Assembly: GCA_024644125.1 (NCBI GenBank)
Contig: JAHELQ010000096.1
Span: 1-13,691 of the forward strand
Reading direction: 5' to 3'
Source of the DNA: Candidatus Aminicenantota bacterium
GTDB taxonomy: Bacteria; Acidobacteriota; Aminicenantia; UBA2199
Length of the DNA stretch: 13,691 nucleotides
Made by a program: the position numbers and the translations under genes. Below, in pieces: positions 1 to 8,400 of this stretch (its first letter is position 1; each line of letters begins with the position of its first letter). The notes under the pieces are model-generated. The model searched no databases, had not been told where the DNA came from, and worked only from the letters and a program-made list of their open reading frames with translations.

Positions 1-344
1 ACGGTAACGGAACGTATTCCGGCGTCATGAATTTTTTTGAGGAAGTCCATGATCTCGAGAATCCCCTGCCGGGTGAATTCACGGTTGTGAAGATGGGTGG
101 CGTTGAGGGTGTAATTGAAGCGGATCCCCGCTTCGCCGGCGTAGGCCACATAGTCCGTCAGGCCAGGAAGATCCATCTCCGGCAGCAAATTGACAGACCG
201 TCCCGATTGCAGGAAGTTGCCGGTGGTGATATTACCGTAAGCTTCGTGTATCTTTGCTCCGGGATATTGGGAATTGAGGCGGATGTAGGCGTCGATGGTC
301 TGTTTCTTGAAATCCGCCGGAACGCTGAAGTATTTGATGATCAT
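1..344 (-). CDS. U32-family iron-sulfur protein, second copy (3' end cut by window edge)
   Basis: The first 114 codons are visible and the gene runs off the left edge. The protein begins MIIKYFSVPADFKK and matches the start of the U32 protein at 4319-5479 along its whole visible length, with about 47% identity counted by eye. Shared blocks include VPADFKK, YPG, YGNIT, SGR, YTLNA and EFT. The start at 344 is supported by an AAGAGGA site 4 bases upstream and by its alignment with the paralogue's start. It lies 25 bases after the stop of the third NRPS gene. The U32 family includes the iron-sulfur proteins UbiU/UbiV, RlhA and TrhP, which take part in oxygen-independent hydroxylation, and also proteins once called collagenase-like peptidases. 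The cysteines that would bind the cluster in the paralogue lie beyond this edge, so whether this copy keeps them is unknown. A role in tailoring the peptide is inferred from context only. Confidence 0.85.
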   Translation of the reverse strand, partial: MIIKYFSVPADFKKQTIDAYIRLNSQYPGAKIHEAYGNITTGNFLQSGRSVNLLPEMDLPGLTDYVAYAGEAGIRFNYTLNATHLHNREFTRQGILEIMDFLKKIHDAGIRSVT

Positions 345-348
345 GATA

Positions 349-355
349 TCCTCTT
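349..355 (-). promoter_or_regulatory. Ribosome binding site for the second U32 gene
   Basis: Minus-strand AAGAGGA, 4 bases before the ATG at 344, in the 25-base gap after the third NRPS gene. It decides the start of a gene that is otherwise incomplete here. Confidence 0.7.
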
Positions 356-369
356 GTTTGCAAAAAAAA

Positions 370-3300
370 TTAAATCTCCAGGTCGATTTCCACCAGGTCC
401 TGTTGCCTGGCTATCTCCTCTTCCAGTCGCTTCCTGTCGGAAGCGGAAACGAGATCGATTTCTACCATCCGTGTCCCAGGCGATAAGGAGACCGTGTGGG
501 CGATGTGCCTGAAGGAAGCGGCGAATCCGTTGACGGTTTCGTGCCGGAACAATGACGTGGCGTAATCGAAGGTGAAGTGGACATCGTCTTTCACCGCCAT
601 TCCGGACAGATTGAGATCCAACTTGGCAACCGTCGTTTCCGTGCGGAAGGGGGCGATGGAGAGTCCTTCGATGGCGGGCCGGGGGCGATTGGCGCCTTCA
701 CCGAGCGACGCAAAGGCAAATCCTGCGCTGTAGATAGGGTGTCTCCCCGGATGCCGTTCCGTTACCACCCGCTCCACCAATTGCTGGAATTGGAAATCCT
801 GGTTTTCGAAAGCCTCGATTGCACGGTCTTTGACTTGAAGAAGAAAATCCGAGAACGAGGTCTCTTTTTGGACATTGTTCCGAAGGGCCAGCACATTGAC
901 GAACACTCCGATAATGGGTTCCAGCGCCGGATGGCGGCGCCCTGCAATGGCGGTTCCCACGACCACATCCTCCTGGCGACAGAGCTTTGAGAGTAATATT
1001 GTGTAACACGCCAGATAAATCATAAAATCAGACATATCCCGTTCCCGCGCCAGGGTTTTCAAGCGCCGGCAATCCTCTTCATCCAAAGCAAAGCGCACGC
1101 TCCCGCCCTGGAAATCTTGAGACGAACCTCTGGCGAAATCCAGCGGGAGACGCATCTCCGGTTCTCCGTCTGCGAATTCCTCCAACCAGAATTTCTCCTG
1201 CTGTTCGATGGCCCGCGCCACATGCCCCTGGTTGAGCCAATGGGCATAATCGATGTATTGTAAAGGTAGAGGCACCAGGTCCTCCCCGTTATAAAGGCGA
1301 ATGAACTCCTCTTTTAAAATCTCGAAGGAGCGGCCGTCGGAGATGATGTGATGCATGTCCACCATCAAGACCTTCCGCTCATCTCCGGCTTCCACCAGCC
1401 CCACCCGCAGAAGAGGCGCAAGAGATAAATCGAAGGGACGGATGAAGCGGGTTAATATGGTACGCAAAGCCTGCGGTTGACCGTTTTGCGCCTGGTTGTC
1501 ACGCTCCAACCGGAAGCGCTCGATGGCGAACGGCACATCGTCGCGCACCCGTTGCACCGCTTCGTCCCCCACGATCTCGAACGAGGTTCGCAAGCTGTGG
1601 TGCCGCCGGATGAGCTGGATGAACGCCTGCTCCAATTTGGCGTCGTCCAATGGCCAGCGGATGTCGAGGATTGTCTGGATATTGTAGGAAGTACTGTCGG
1701 CCTGCATATGATGTTGGCTAAAAATCCTTTTTTGGGCTCCGGAAAGTGGATACATGGTCTTTGCGCCCGCGGGAGCGATGGCTTCTAGAACGTCTTCCCC
1801 CAGGGTGGCGATATGGGCTGCCAGATGACGGATGGTGGTGATGCGGAACACATCCGCCAGATCGACTCTCACATCGAGGGCTTTGTGAATATGGGCCACC
1901 ATCTGGGTGGCTTTTAGAGAATGGCCTCCCAGGTCGAAGAAGTTGTGGTCGATGCCGATGCTCTCTTCGTCCATTTGCAAAATCTCCGCCCATATGGCGG
2001 CCAGAGTTTTCTCTACCCGGTTGCGGGGCGGAACCGACGGGGTATCGGAAACCCGTTGCGGCAACGGCAACGCCTTGAGATCGATTTTTCCATTCGGAGT
2101 TAGCGGAAATGAAGCCAATCTCGTAAAATAATGGGGAACCATGTAATCGGGTAAGTAATTTCCCAGGTAATCACGCAGATCTTTGAGCATCACGTCATCC
2201 GAGGCGATATAATATGCGCAGAGTACCCGATTGTCCGTCTCTCGCCATTGGCCGGTGGCGTCTCCGAAGGTGACGGGCGCCACAACAGTCTGGGATATGC
2301 CGTTGAAGGAGAGGATTCTCTGCTCGATCTCTCCCAACTCGATTCTCATCCCGCGAATCTTCACCTGATTGTCCAACCGCCCTAAAAATTCCAGCGTCCC
2401 GTCTTCGTTCCAACGGGCGCGATCACCGCTGCGATACATTTTTTGTCCCGGATGGAATGGATCCTGAACAAATTTTTGTTTCGACAATTCCTCGTCGCCT
2501 AAATAACCGAGGGCCACTCCCCGTCCGCCAATGCACAATTCTCCCGGCACTCCCACCGGTCTCGGCAATAGATCCGAGCCAAGAATATAGACTTTATGAT
2601 TGCCCACCGGCCTTCCGATAGGCGGGTAGCGAAGAGGATTCTCCATAGGAGCCACCTCTTGCCAGGTTGTCCATACCGTGTCTTCGGTGGGGCCATATAA
2701 ATTATAGAGACGGAAGGGGCAATCGGCGGGCGGATATTTCGTCAACCGGTCGCCGGCGGTGCGCATCGCCCGAAGCTTCAGATCCGGTTCCCGCCAATCC
2801 ATATCCAATAGTTTCTCCGCCATCATAGTGGGCTGAAATGTTACCGAGATGTGATTCTCGATGAGCCAGCGTTTCATGGCCGCCGGATCGGTACGTTCCA
2901 GATCGCCGGCGATTACCAGTGAGGCGCCGCTCAATAAAGCCGGCCAGATTTCGAATCCAGTGGCGTCAAAGCCAATGCTCGCCACCTGGCTCATTCTGTC
3001 CCCTGGGGAATCTTCAAAGAGGCTGCGATGAAAGCTCGCCAGGTTCACCATGGAATTGTGACACACCATCACCCCTTTCGGCGTTCCGGTGGAACCGGAG
3101 GTGAAGATCACATAGAGACGCGACTCTGGGGACACATCGGCAATGGTATCCAGGGGCGGTACAGAGATGAGGCTCTGCCTGTCCCACCGAAGCGTCGAAT
3201 CCAGATTCAACAGAATGGAAGCGTCGCTCGCCCGCGCCATATCATCCCGTCTACCTGCAGGAAGGCTGGGATCTACTGGCATATAAGCGCCGCCGGCAAA

Positions 3301-4302
3301 AATGATCCCCAGCATCCCCACCACCATCCGGCACCCGCGCGGCACGCTGAGGGCGACGATACCGCCTTCAGTCAGGCCCCGCTCCAGAAGAAGCGCTGCC
3401 AACCGGCGGCTTTGATCCTCAAGTTCCCGGTAGGTCAATTCTTCCATGCCGTCCTTGACCGCCAAACGATCCCCATAGAGAGCCGCCTGCTCCAGAAACA
3501 TGGAACTTACGGTTTTGTTTTCAGGATATGCGAACTCCGTATCGTTGAAGTTCTCGATCACTACCTTCCAATCTTTTTCATCCATCATGGGGATGGAATC
3601 TATAGCGATTGCCGGTTCCGGCAGAGCGCGGGCTAAAATTGCGGAGTAACAGGAACAAAGGGTGCGTATCGGAGTGGAGCTATATTTTTCCGCATTGTAA
3701 GATACTTTTAGAGTCAGAGCGTCGCCTTCTTTTTTTACGGCGACAATCATATCGTTTTGCAAATCCCGGGGAACATCTTGCAGGGAATCCGTCCTGTGTA
3801 AACCGTCCAGAAGCAGAACAAATTTGTGAAGCGCTGAATCGCTGCCGATATCGAGGGCTTCCAAAACTTTGTGAAGCGGGTAATGCTGGTTTTTATACCC
3901 TTCCATCACCCGCGTCTTGACTGTTTGCAGCAGTTCCTTGAATTGAATCCCATGAGGGACGCCGCATCTCAGAGCCACTAACCGGTTGTAATGCTGGCGG
4001 CTCTTTTGTAAGGTGGGGGTGATGATGACGATATCGCGCTCTTCGGTATATTTATGAAGGGTCAGATAAAATCCGGTCAACATCAAAATAAAGAGCAACA
4101 TATCGCTGCCGTTGCTCATGAAGAGCAACTGCCCTGCCACGGTTTGATCCAAGTGGAATTCCAGAACCTCCCGCTTGTAGCCGGAAGGGAATCCCTGATC
4201 GCCGGGAATATCCAATTGGGGCAATGAACCGGAAAGCTCAGCCAGCCAATATTGCCGCGCCTGTTCAAACATCTCGGTTGTGATGACAATGTGCTTATCC
4301 AT
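370..4302 (-). CDS. NRPS, half-C - A - PCP - C (third module gene in the window)
   Basis: A 1310-residue single-module synthetase. I chose the ATG at 4302 (protein begins MDKHIVITTE) because an AAGGA site lies 4 bases upstream. The longer in-frame start at 4344 would overlap the upstream gene and add 14 residues of unrelated sequence. Domains: C-terminal lobe of a condensation domain, about 10-245; C-A linker with FNDTE at 252-256; adenylation, about 265-750, with TSGSTGTPKG at 401-410, FDATGFE at 445-451, YGPTE at 536-540 and the A10 lysine K739; carrier protein with LGGHSL and phosphopantetheine serine S795; complete condensation domain, about 848-1285, with HHIISDG at 984-990. Pocket residues read D-A-F-F-R-A-L-V-W-K. 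I know no match for this code, so the substrate is left open; Arg at position 299 is unusual. The C domain would pass the chain to a carrier outside the window. The last residues, QDLVEIDLEI, form an acidic tail. Confidence 0.95.
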   Translation of the reverse strand: MDKHIVITTEMFEQARQYWLAELSGSLPQLDIPGDQGFPSGYKREVLEFHLDQTVAGQLLFMSNGSDMLLFILMLTGFYLTLHKYTEERDIVIITPTLQKSRQHYNRLVALRCGVPHGIQFKELLQTVKTRVMEGYKNQHYPLHKVLEALDIGSDSALHKFVLLLDGLHRTDSLQDVPRDLQNDMIVAVKKEGDALTLKVSYNAEKYSSTPIRTLCSCYSAILARALPEPAIAIDSIPMMDEKDWKVVIENFNDTEFAYPENKTVSSMFLEQAALYGDRLAVKDGMEELTYRELEDQSRRLAALLLERGLTEGGIVALSVPRGCRMVVGMLGIIFAGGAYMPVDPSLPAGRRDDMARASDASILLNLDSTLRWDRQSLISVPPLDTIADVSPESRLYVIFTSGSTGTPKGVMVCHNSMVNLASFHRSLFEDSPGDRMSQVASIGFDATGFEIWPALLSGASLVIAGDLERTDPAAMKRWLIENHISVTFQPTMMAEKLLDMDWREPDLKLRAMRTAGDRLTKYPPADCPFRLYNLYGPTEDTVWTTWQEVAPMENPLRYPPIGRPVGNHKVYILGSDLLPRPVGVPGELCIGGRGVALGYLGDEELSKQKFVQDPFHPGQKMYRSGDRARWNEDGTLEFLGRLDNQVKIRGMRIELGEIEQRILSFNGISQTVVAPVTFGDATGQWRETDNRVLCAYYIASDDVMLKDLRDYLGNYLPDYMVPHYFTRLASFPLTPNGKIDLKALPLPQRVSDTPSVPPRNRVEKTLAAIWAEILQMDEESIGIDHNFFDLGGHSLKATQMVAHIHKALDVRVDLADVFRITTIRHLAAHIATLGEDVLEAIAPAGAKTMYPLSGAQKRIFSQHHMQADSTSYNIQTILDIRWPLDDAKLEQAFIQLIRRHHSLRTSFEIVGDEAVQRVRDDVPFAIERFRLERDNQAQNGQPQALRTILTRFIRPFDLSLAPLLRVGLVEAGDERKVLMVDMHHIISDGRSFEILKEEFIRLYNGEDLVPLPLQYIDYAHWLNQGHVARAIEQQEKFWLEEFADGEPEMRLPLDFARGSSQDFQGGSVRFALDEEDCRRLKTLARERDMSDFMIYLACYTILLSKLCRQEDVVVGTAIAGRRHPALEPIIGVFVNVLALRNNVQKETSFSDFLLQVKDRAIEAFENQDFQFQQLVERVVTERHPGRHPIYSAGFAFASLGEGANRPRPAIEGLSIAPFRTETTVAKLDLNLSGMAVKDDVHFTFDYATSLFRHETVNGFAASFRHIAHTVSLSPGTRMVEIDLVSASDRKRLEEEIARQQDLVEIDLEI
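3568..4275 (-). other. N-terminal half condensation domain (C-lobe only) of the third NRPS
   Basis: Residues about 10-245 resemble only the second half of a C domain. YWLAELSGSLPQLDIP matches the YW..L.....L.LP..P stretch that follows the active site. GSDMLLFILML to RDIVIITP matches the later core. FKELLQTV to YPLHKVLEAL matches the stretch usually seen as F..LL..v......ahq..PFe.lve.L. The N-lobe and the HHxxxDG motif are absent, and the upstream gene ends 16 bases before the start codon, so no missing half lies nearby. It cannot condense by itself. It may be a relic, or a platform that receives the upstream protein. Confidence 0.8.
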
Positions 4303-4306
4303 CGTA

Positions 4307-4311
4307 TCCTT
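4307..4311 (-). promoter_or_regulatory. Ribosome binding site deciding the third NRPS start
   Basis: Minus-strand AAGGA, inside a purine run (GAGAGAAGGA), 4 bases before the ATG at 4302. It favours this start over the in-frame ATG at 4344, which lies inside the upstream coding region. Confidence 0.65.
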
Positions 4312-4318
4312 CTCTCTG

Positions 4319-5479
4319 TCACATGTTGAAGTCCAGGTCGTCATCCGGCTCTTCGGAGGATGACGCGGCGCCTGGATTTACCGCTTCTACCAGATTGCGG
4401 AACTTATCGCACTGATTGTAAAATTCTTTGGCCGAGTCGATAATCTTACCGGCGGCATCGAGATCGATCGCCTTTTTGGCGTAATTGCCGCAATGACTAC
4501 ACTGACTGCAATCGTTCTTGCAGAAGTTCTCGTTATCCCAATAAGGTTTGAGAAAGCCATCCAATTTCTTGTTGTCCAGATGGACCTTGAAGCTATAACG
4601 GTCGTTGAACATATCCAACAAATCCATGAGATTACCGTCGAAATCTTCTTTGAAATAATATTCCAGAGTCCGCAAATGCCCGCCAGTGGCCACATGCTGG
4701 CGGCCTTGCAATTTAAAATAGTCGATGCCGATGGCGGAATAATAATGCAGGTCTTCAGGTCTGATCCAGCCGAGCTTCAATAACTCCGATGGTGTGTCGT
4801 AACGTTGCAACATGCATTTGTGTTCGAAGAAATCGATGCCCACTTCGTTGAACCGCTCCACAGAATCGCCGCCGGTTTCGTTGTAATGGAACTGGCGGTA
4901 ATTGCAATTGCGGTGGCACATGGTGTTCACGATTAGCTCGATTTTCTCGCCAAACGCTTCCCGGATTCGCTTGAGGGTGGCGAAATCCCGGTGCACCGAT
5001 TCATCCACCACAATTTTGTCGATGCCCTTTTTTCTATATGTCCTGGCCTTGTTGGCATTGGTGATGTGACAGATAGTGGATGCTTTGATTCTCATGTTGT
5101 AACCACTCAGTTGCACCAGGTCAAACAGGGAGGGCAGGGCGATAATGATGGAGTAGATACCGATGTTGTCCAGATCCCTGAGGAATTCCTTGATACGGGC
5201 CACACCCTCTTCGGTGAATTCGGCGTTGCCGAGATACGGAGCGTTCAAGGTGTAGCTGAATTCGATATCATGTTTTTTTGAATACTCGGCGTATCGCTGC
5301 AAATCCAGTAAATCGGTTTTTGGCAATTGGGTGAACACCCGGCCGGACCCAAAATTGGGTCCCAATGTGATATTTCCATAGGTCTCGATTACACGGGACC
5401 CCGGGTATTTATCATGAAGGCGTTCATACTCGTCGATGGTCTCTTTTTTAAAATCCGCAGGGACATTGAATCGTTTCAT
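4319..5479 (-). CDS. U32-family iron-sulfur protein between NRPS modules
   Basis: A 386-residue soluble protein with no signal peptide or membrane segment. The ATG at 5479 (MKRFNVPADF) has AAAGGAG 6 bases upstream and aligns with the start of the paralogue at 1-344. An in-frame ATG at 5578 lies inside the previous gene and is rejected. The middle follows the U32 pattern: a barrel-like stretch with KGIDKIVVDESVHRDF (about 151-166), then the cysteine region NTMCHRNCNYR (C188, C192) and HKCM (C222). A second cluster, C320-x3-C324-x2-C327-x2-C330, looks able to bind another Fe-S centre. Some U32 proteins (UbiU/UbiV, RlhA, TrhP) hold a 4Fe-4S cluster and act in oxygen-independent hydroxylation; others were described as peptidases. 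Tight placement 13 bases after one NRPS gene and 16 before the next suggests peptide tailoring. The C-terminus EEPDDDLDFNM resembles the tails of the NRPS proteins. Family fairly sure; reaction unknown. Confidence 0.82.
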   Translation of the reverse strand: MKRFNVPADFKKETIDEYERLHDKYPGSRVIETYGNITLGPNFGSGRVFTQLPKTDLLDLQRYAEYSKKHDIEFSYTLNAPYLGNAEFTEEGVARIKEFLRDLDNIGIYSIIIALPSLFDLVQLSGYNMRIKASTICHITNANKARTYRKKGIDKIVVDESVHRDFATLKRIREAFGEKIELIVNTMCHRNCNYRQFHYNETGGDSVERFNEVGIDFFEHKCMLQRYDTPSELLKLGWIRPEDLHYYSAIGIDYFKLQGRQHVATGGHLRTLEYYFKEDFDGNLMDLLDMFNDRYSFKVHLDNKKLDGFLKPYWDNENFCKNDCSQCSHCGNYAKKAIDLDAAGKIIDSAKEFYNQCDKFRNLVEAVNPGAASSSEEPDDDLDFNM

Positions 5480-5485
5480 CGTTAG

Positions 5486-5492
5486 CTCCTTT
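5486..5492 (-). promoter_or_regulatory. Ribosome binding site deciding the first U32 start
   Basis: Minus-strand AAAGGAG, 6 bases before the ATG at 5479 and directly after the TAA of the second NRPS gene. It is the strongest Shine-Dalgarno site in the window, and it rules out the longer reading from 5578. Confidence 0.75.
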
Positions 5493-8400
5493 TTAAATGT
5501 ATTTGAAATCCATGTGTTCATCCAACTCGTCCAGGTCCTGGCGGATGGAGTCGCTGAGGAGTCTCTCCTCGTGTTCATCCAGCAAGCGGATGCCGGCGAT
5601 GGGAAGATCGGGATCTGCTGCGATCTGGGCGGCGATCTTCACGTAATAATCGAGAAACCGCTCCATTGTTTCCCGTTTGAATAGGCGTGTGCAATATTCC
5701 AGTTTCAGTGTGACGCGTCCGTGCGCTAGATAGGAATCCAATAAAATATCCACTTTCGAAATCCGGTTTTCATAATTGTAAGCCGCGGCCCTGGGGAATT
5801 GTCCGTCCGCGCCGCCGCTATCCTTCACATCCTGGCACACGAACATCACATCGAATATCGGGTTGCGGCTCCGATCCCGCTTCGGAAGCGCCAGCTCCAC
5901 CACATGGTCGAATTGTACATCCTGGTTTTCGAAAGCATCGAGGGTGCGGTGTTTGACCCGGCTCAGCAATTGCCTGAAAGTCTCCCCGGGATTCATGGTG
6001 TTCCGCAACGCAACGGTATTGACGAACATCCCGATGATCTGTTCGAGATCAGGATGCCGCCGACCGGCAGTCGGAGTACCCACGATGATGTCTGGCTGCC
6101 CGCTCCATTTAGACAACAAAATGTAATAGAGGGAGAGAAGCGCCATGTAGAGAGTGGCCTCCTCGGCGATGGCCAATTGCTCCAACTCCCGGCTGAGCCC
6201 CTGATCGAAGCGGCGGGTGAGAGTCGCTCCTTCGAAGCTCTGGATGTCGGGACGGGGGAAATCCAGAGGCAAGGTCAACGCAGGCGGCAGATTCGCGAGC
6301 TCGCGCTTCCAGAAGTTCTCTTGCTTCTGGATGATCCCTTGCTTCGCGGCCATGCCGTATTCCTGCCATAGAGCGAAGTCCTTGTAGTGAAGCTTTAGCG
6401 GAGCAGGCTCCTCGCCATTGTAAAAATCCAGGAAATCTTTTACCAATATCCCCATGGATACGCCGTCGGCTATGATATGATGGACATCCGCCACCAGGAG
6501 CCGGCGTTTCGATTGCGGTTGCTCCAGAAGCCCCACGCGAACGAGAGGTGGTATCGTCAGATCGAAGGGAGCGATAAAATCTTCGACTGTCGAGGAGGAG
6601 TCGATACGATGAAGGCGGAACTCACAATCGCGATGGACCCGTTGCACAGGACGGCCGTCGATCTCGGTGAACGAAGTTCGCAGGCTCTCATGACGGCGAA
6701 CCAAACTCGCCAGCGCCTGTTCCAGGCGTTGCGGTTGAGGCTCGTCCAATAGTTCGAGTACTCGCGGCAAGTTGTATCCTGTGCTCCGGCGGTTGACCCG
6801 TTGCCATACATAAATCCTTTTTTGAGCGGCGGTGGCCGGAAAATAATCACGTTCTTCCGCCGGCTCGATGGAGAAATATTTTTCTTCTGTTGCCTGCCGC
6901 ACCAACCGCGCCTGGCTACGGATGGTGAGATGCTGGAATATATCCCCCAGCGAGAGGCGTATGTCAAGCTCTTTGTGAATTTTCAAAATCAGCGACATCA
7001 TCTTCAGGGAATTGCCGCCTACTTCCATAAAATGATCAGTGACTCCCACTTCGCCGATAGAGAGTACCTGGCACCATATCCGCGCCAGCGCCCGTTCCAT
7101 TTCATTCGCCGCAGGTTCCATTTGCCTCGGCGCTTCGGCGAGTTTTTGCTTGAGTATAGCGTAATCGATTTTTCCTCGGATATTGCGGGGGATGGCGTCG
7201 ATCACCAGAAAACGCGACGGAACCATATAATCCGGCAGCGCGGAAGTAAGCGATGATTGGATGCTGTGGATAATATCTTGAGCTAACGCTTCTGGGCTTT
7301 TGGCCAATGTAATGAAGGCCGCCAGTGTCGCATTGTCCGCCGACAACTCCTGCCGCAGCGCCACTGCCTCGGCCACCGCCGGGTGTTTGGCGATGGCGCT
7401 CTCGATCTCTTCCAATTCGATGCGGTAGCCGCGGATTTTTACCTGCCGGTCCACGCGCCCCAATATATCCAGATTTCCATCCGCCAGCCAGCGTCCCAGA
7501 TCGCCAGTTTTGTAGACAATGTCGTTTGGGTCATCATGGAAGGGATTCTGGATAAAGTGCTTGCGGTTGAGCTCCGGGTCGTTGTAATAGCCCAGGCTGC
7601 GGAACGGCGTCCGGATATGAATTTCGCCCGGCACCAGTGTTTGGCAGATGTTTTGCCCCTCATCCAGAATAATCACCTTCGCGCCCGGCAAGGGCTTTCC
7701 GATGGGGATACTTTCCCTCTTCACATCTTCCGGACGGATCAAATAAAAGACCTTACTCTGAGTGGTTTCAGTTGGGCCGTAACAGTTGGCCAATCGCACC
7801 CGGTCCCCGAAGATGTCAAACCAGGAGGTTAAATCTGAGGGATTGATACGTTCCCCCGCCAACATGATGAATCTCATGTGTTTGAAATTCTCAGGAGTGA
7901 GGGAATTGTAACATAGCAGGCGAAACAGGCTGGCGACACAATGAATCACAGAAATTTTAAAGCGGTCCAGCCAATTCAGCAATTTTTCCGAATCCTGGAT
8001 AACGGCCGAATCCCCGGGTATGCATACTACGCCTCCTGCCAAAAGCGGCGCAAACACATCCCGCAAGAACGGGTCGAAGCCAGGGATCGTGAACTGCGCC
8101 ACCCGGAAATCAGAGGTGAAGCCAAATGTCGCCATTTCCCAATCCAGGAAGTGCAGAATGCCAATGTTTTTACCAACAATGGCTTTGGGCTTGCCGGTGG
8201 TACCTGAGGTGAAGTGGATATACAGACCGTCTTCGGGTCCCGAGAGGGTTTCGTACGAGCCGGGATCGAACGTGGCTTCGAGGGAAAAATCAATCTCTTC
8301 AAAGATGATCCAATCGGAGATGTTCCGGGATATCCTGCCACGGTTCCGCCGGTCCGCAAAAATGGTTTTAAGGTTTGTGGAATCTATCATCGCTTCGATC

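Noticed and set aside
577..990. Plus-strand open frame of 137 codons, and other plus-strand frames up to 202 codons
   Set aside because: All lie opposite well-supported minus-strand synthetase, mutase or U32 coding sequence. None has a recognisable product, and none fills a gap between genes.
3568..4318. Frameshift or broken gene as cause of the half condensation domain
   Set aside because: The region directly upstream is the intact U32 gene, with no sequence coding for a C-domain N-lobe in any frame, and the start has its own ribosome binding site.
4303..4344. Longer start for the third NRPS at 4344
   Set aside because: It would overlap the end of the U32 gene and add 14 residues without family similarity. 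The ATG at 4302 has its own Shine-Dalgarno site.
4319..5479. Radical SAM enzyme
   Set aside because: There is no CX3CX2C motif near the N-terminus. The cysteines lie at 188-222 and 320-330, and the barrel segments fit U32 better.
5480..5578. Longer start for the first U32 gene at 5578
   Set aside because: The extra 33 residues are read from the end of the upstream NRPS gene in another frame, and the paralogue starts at the shorter form.
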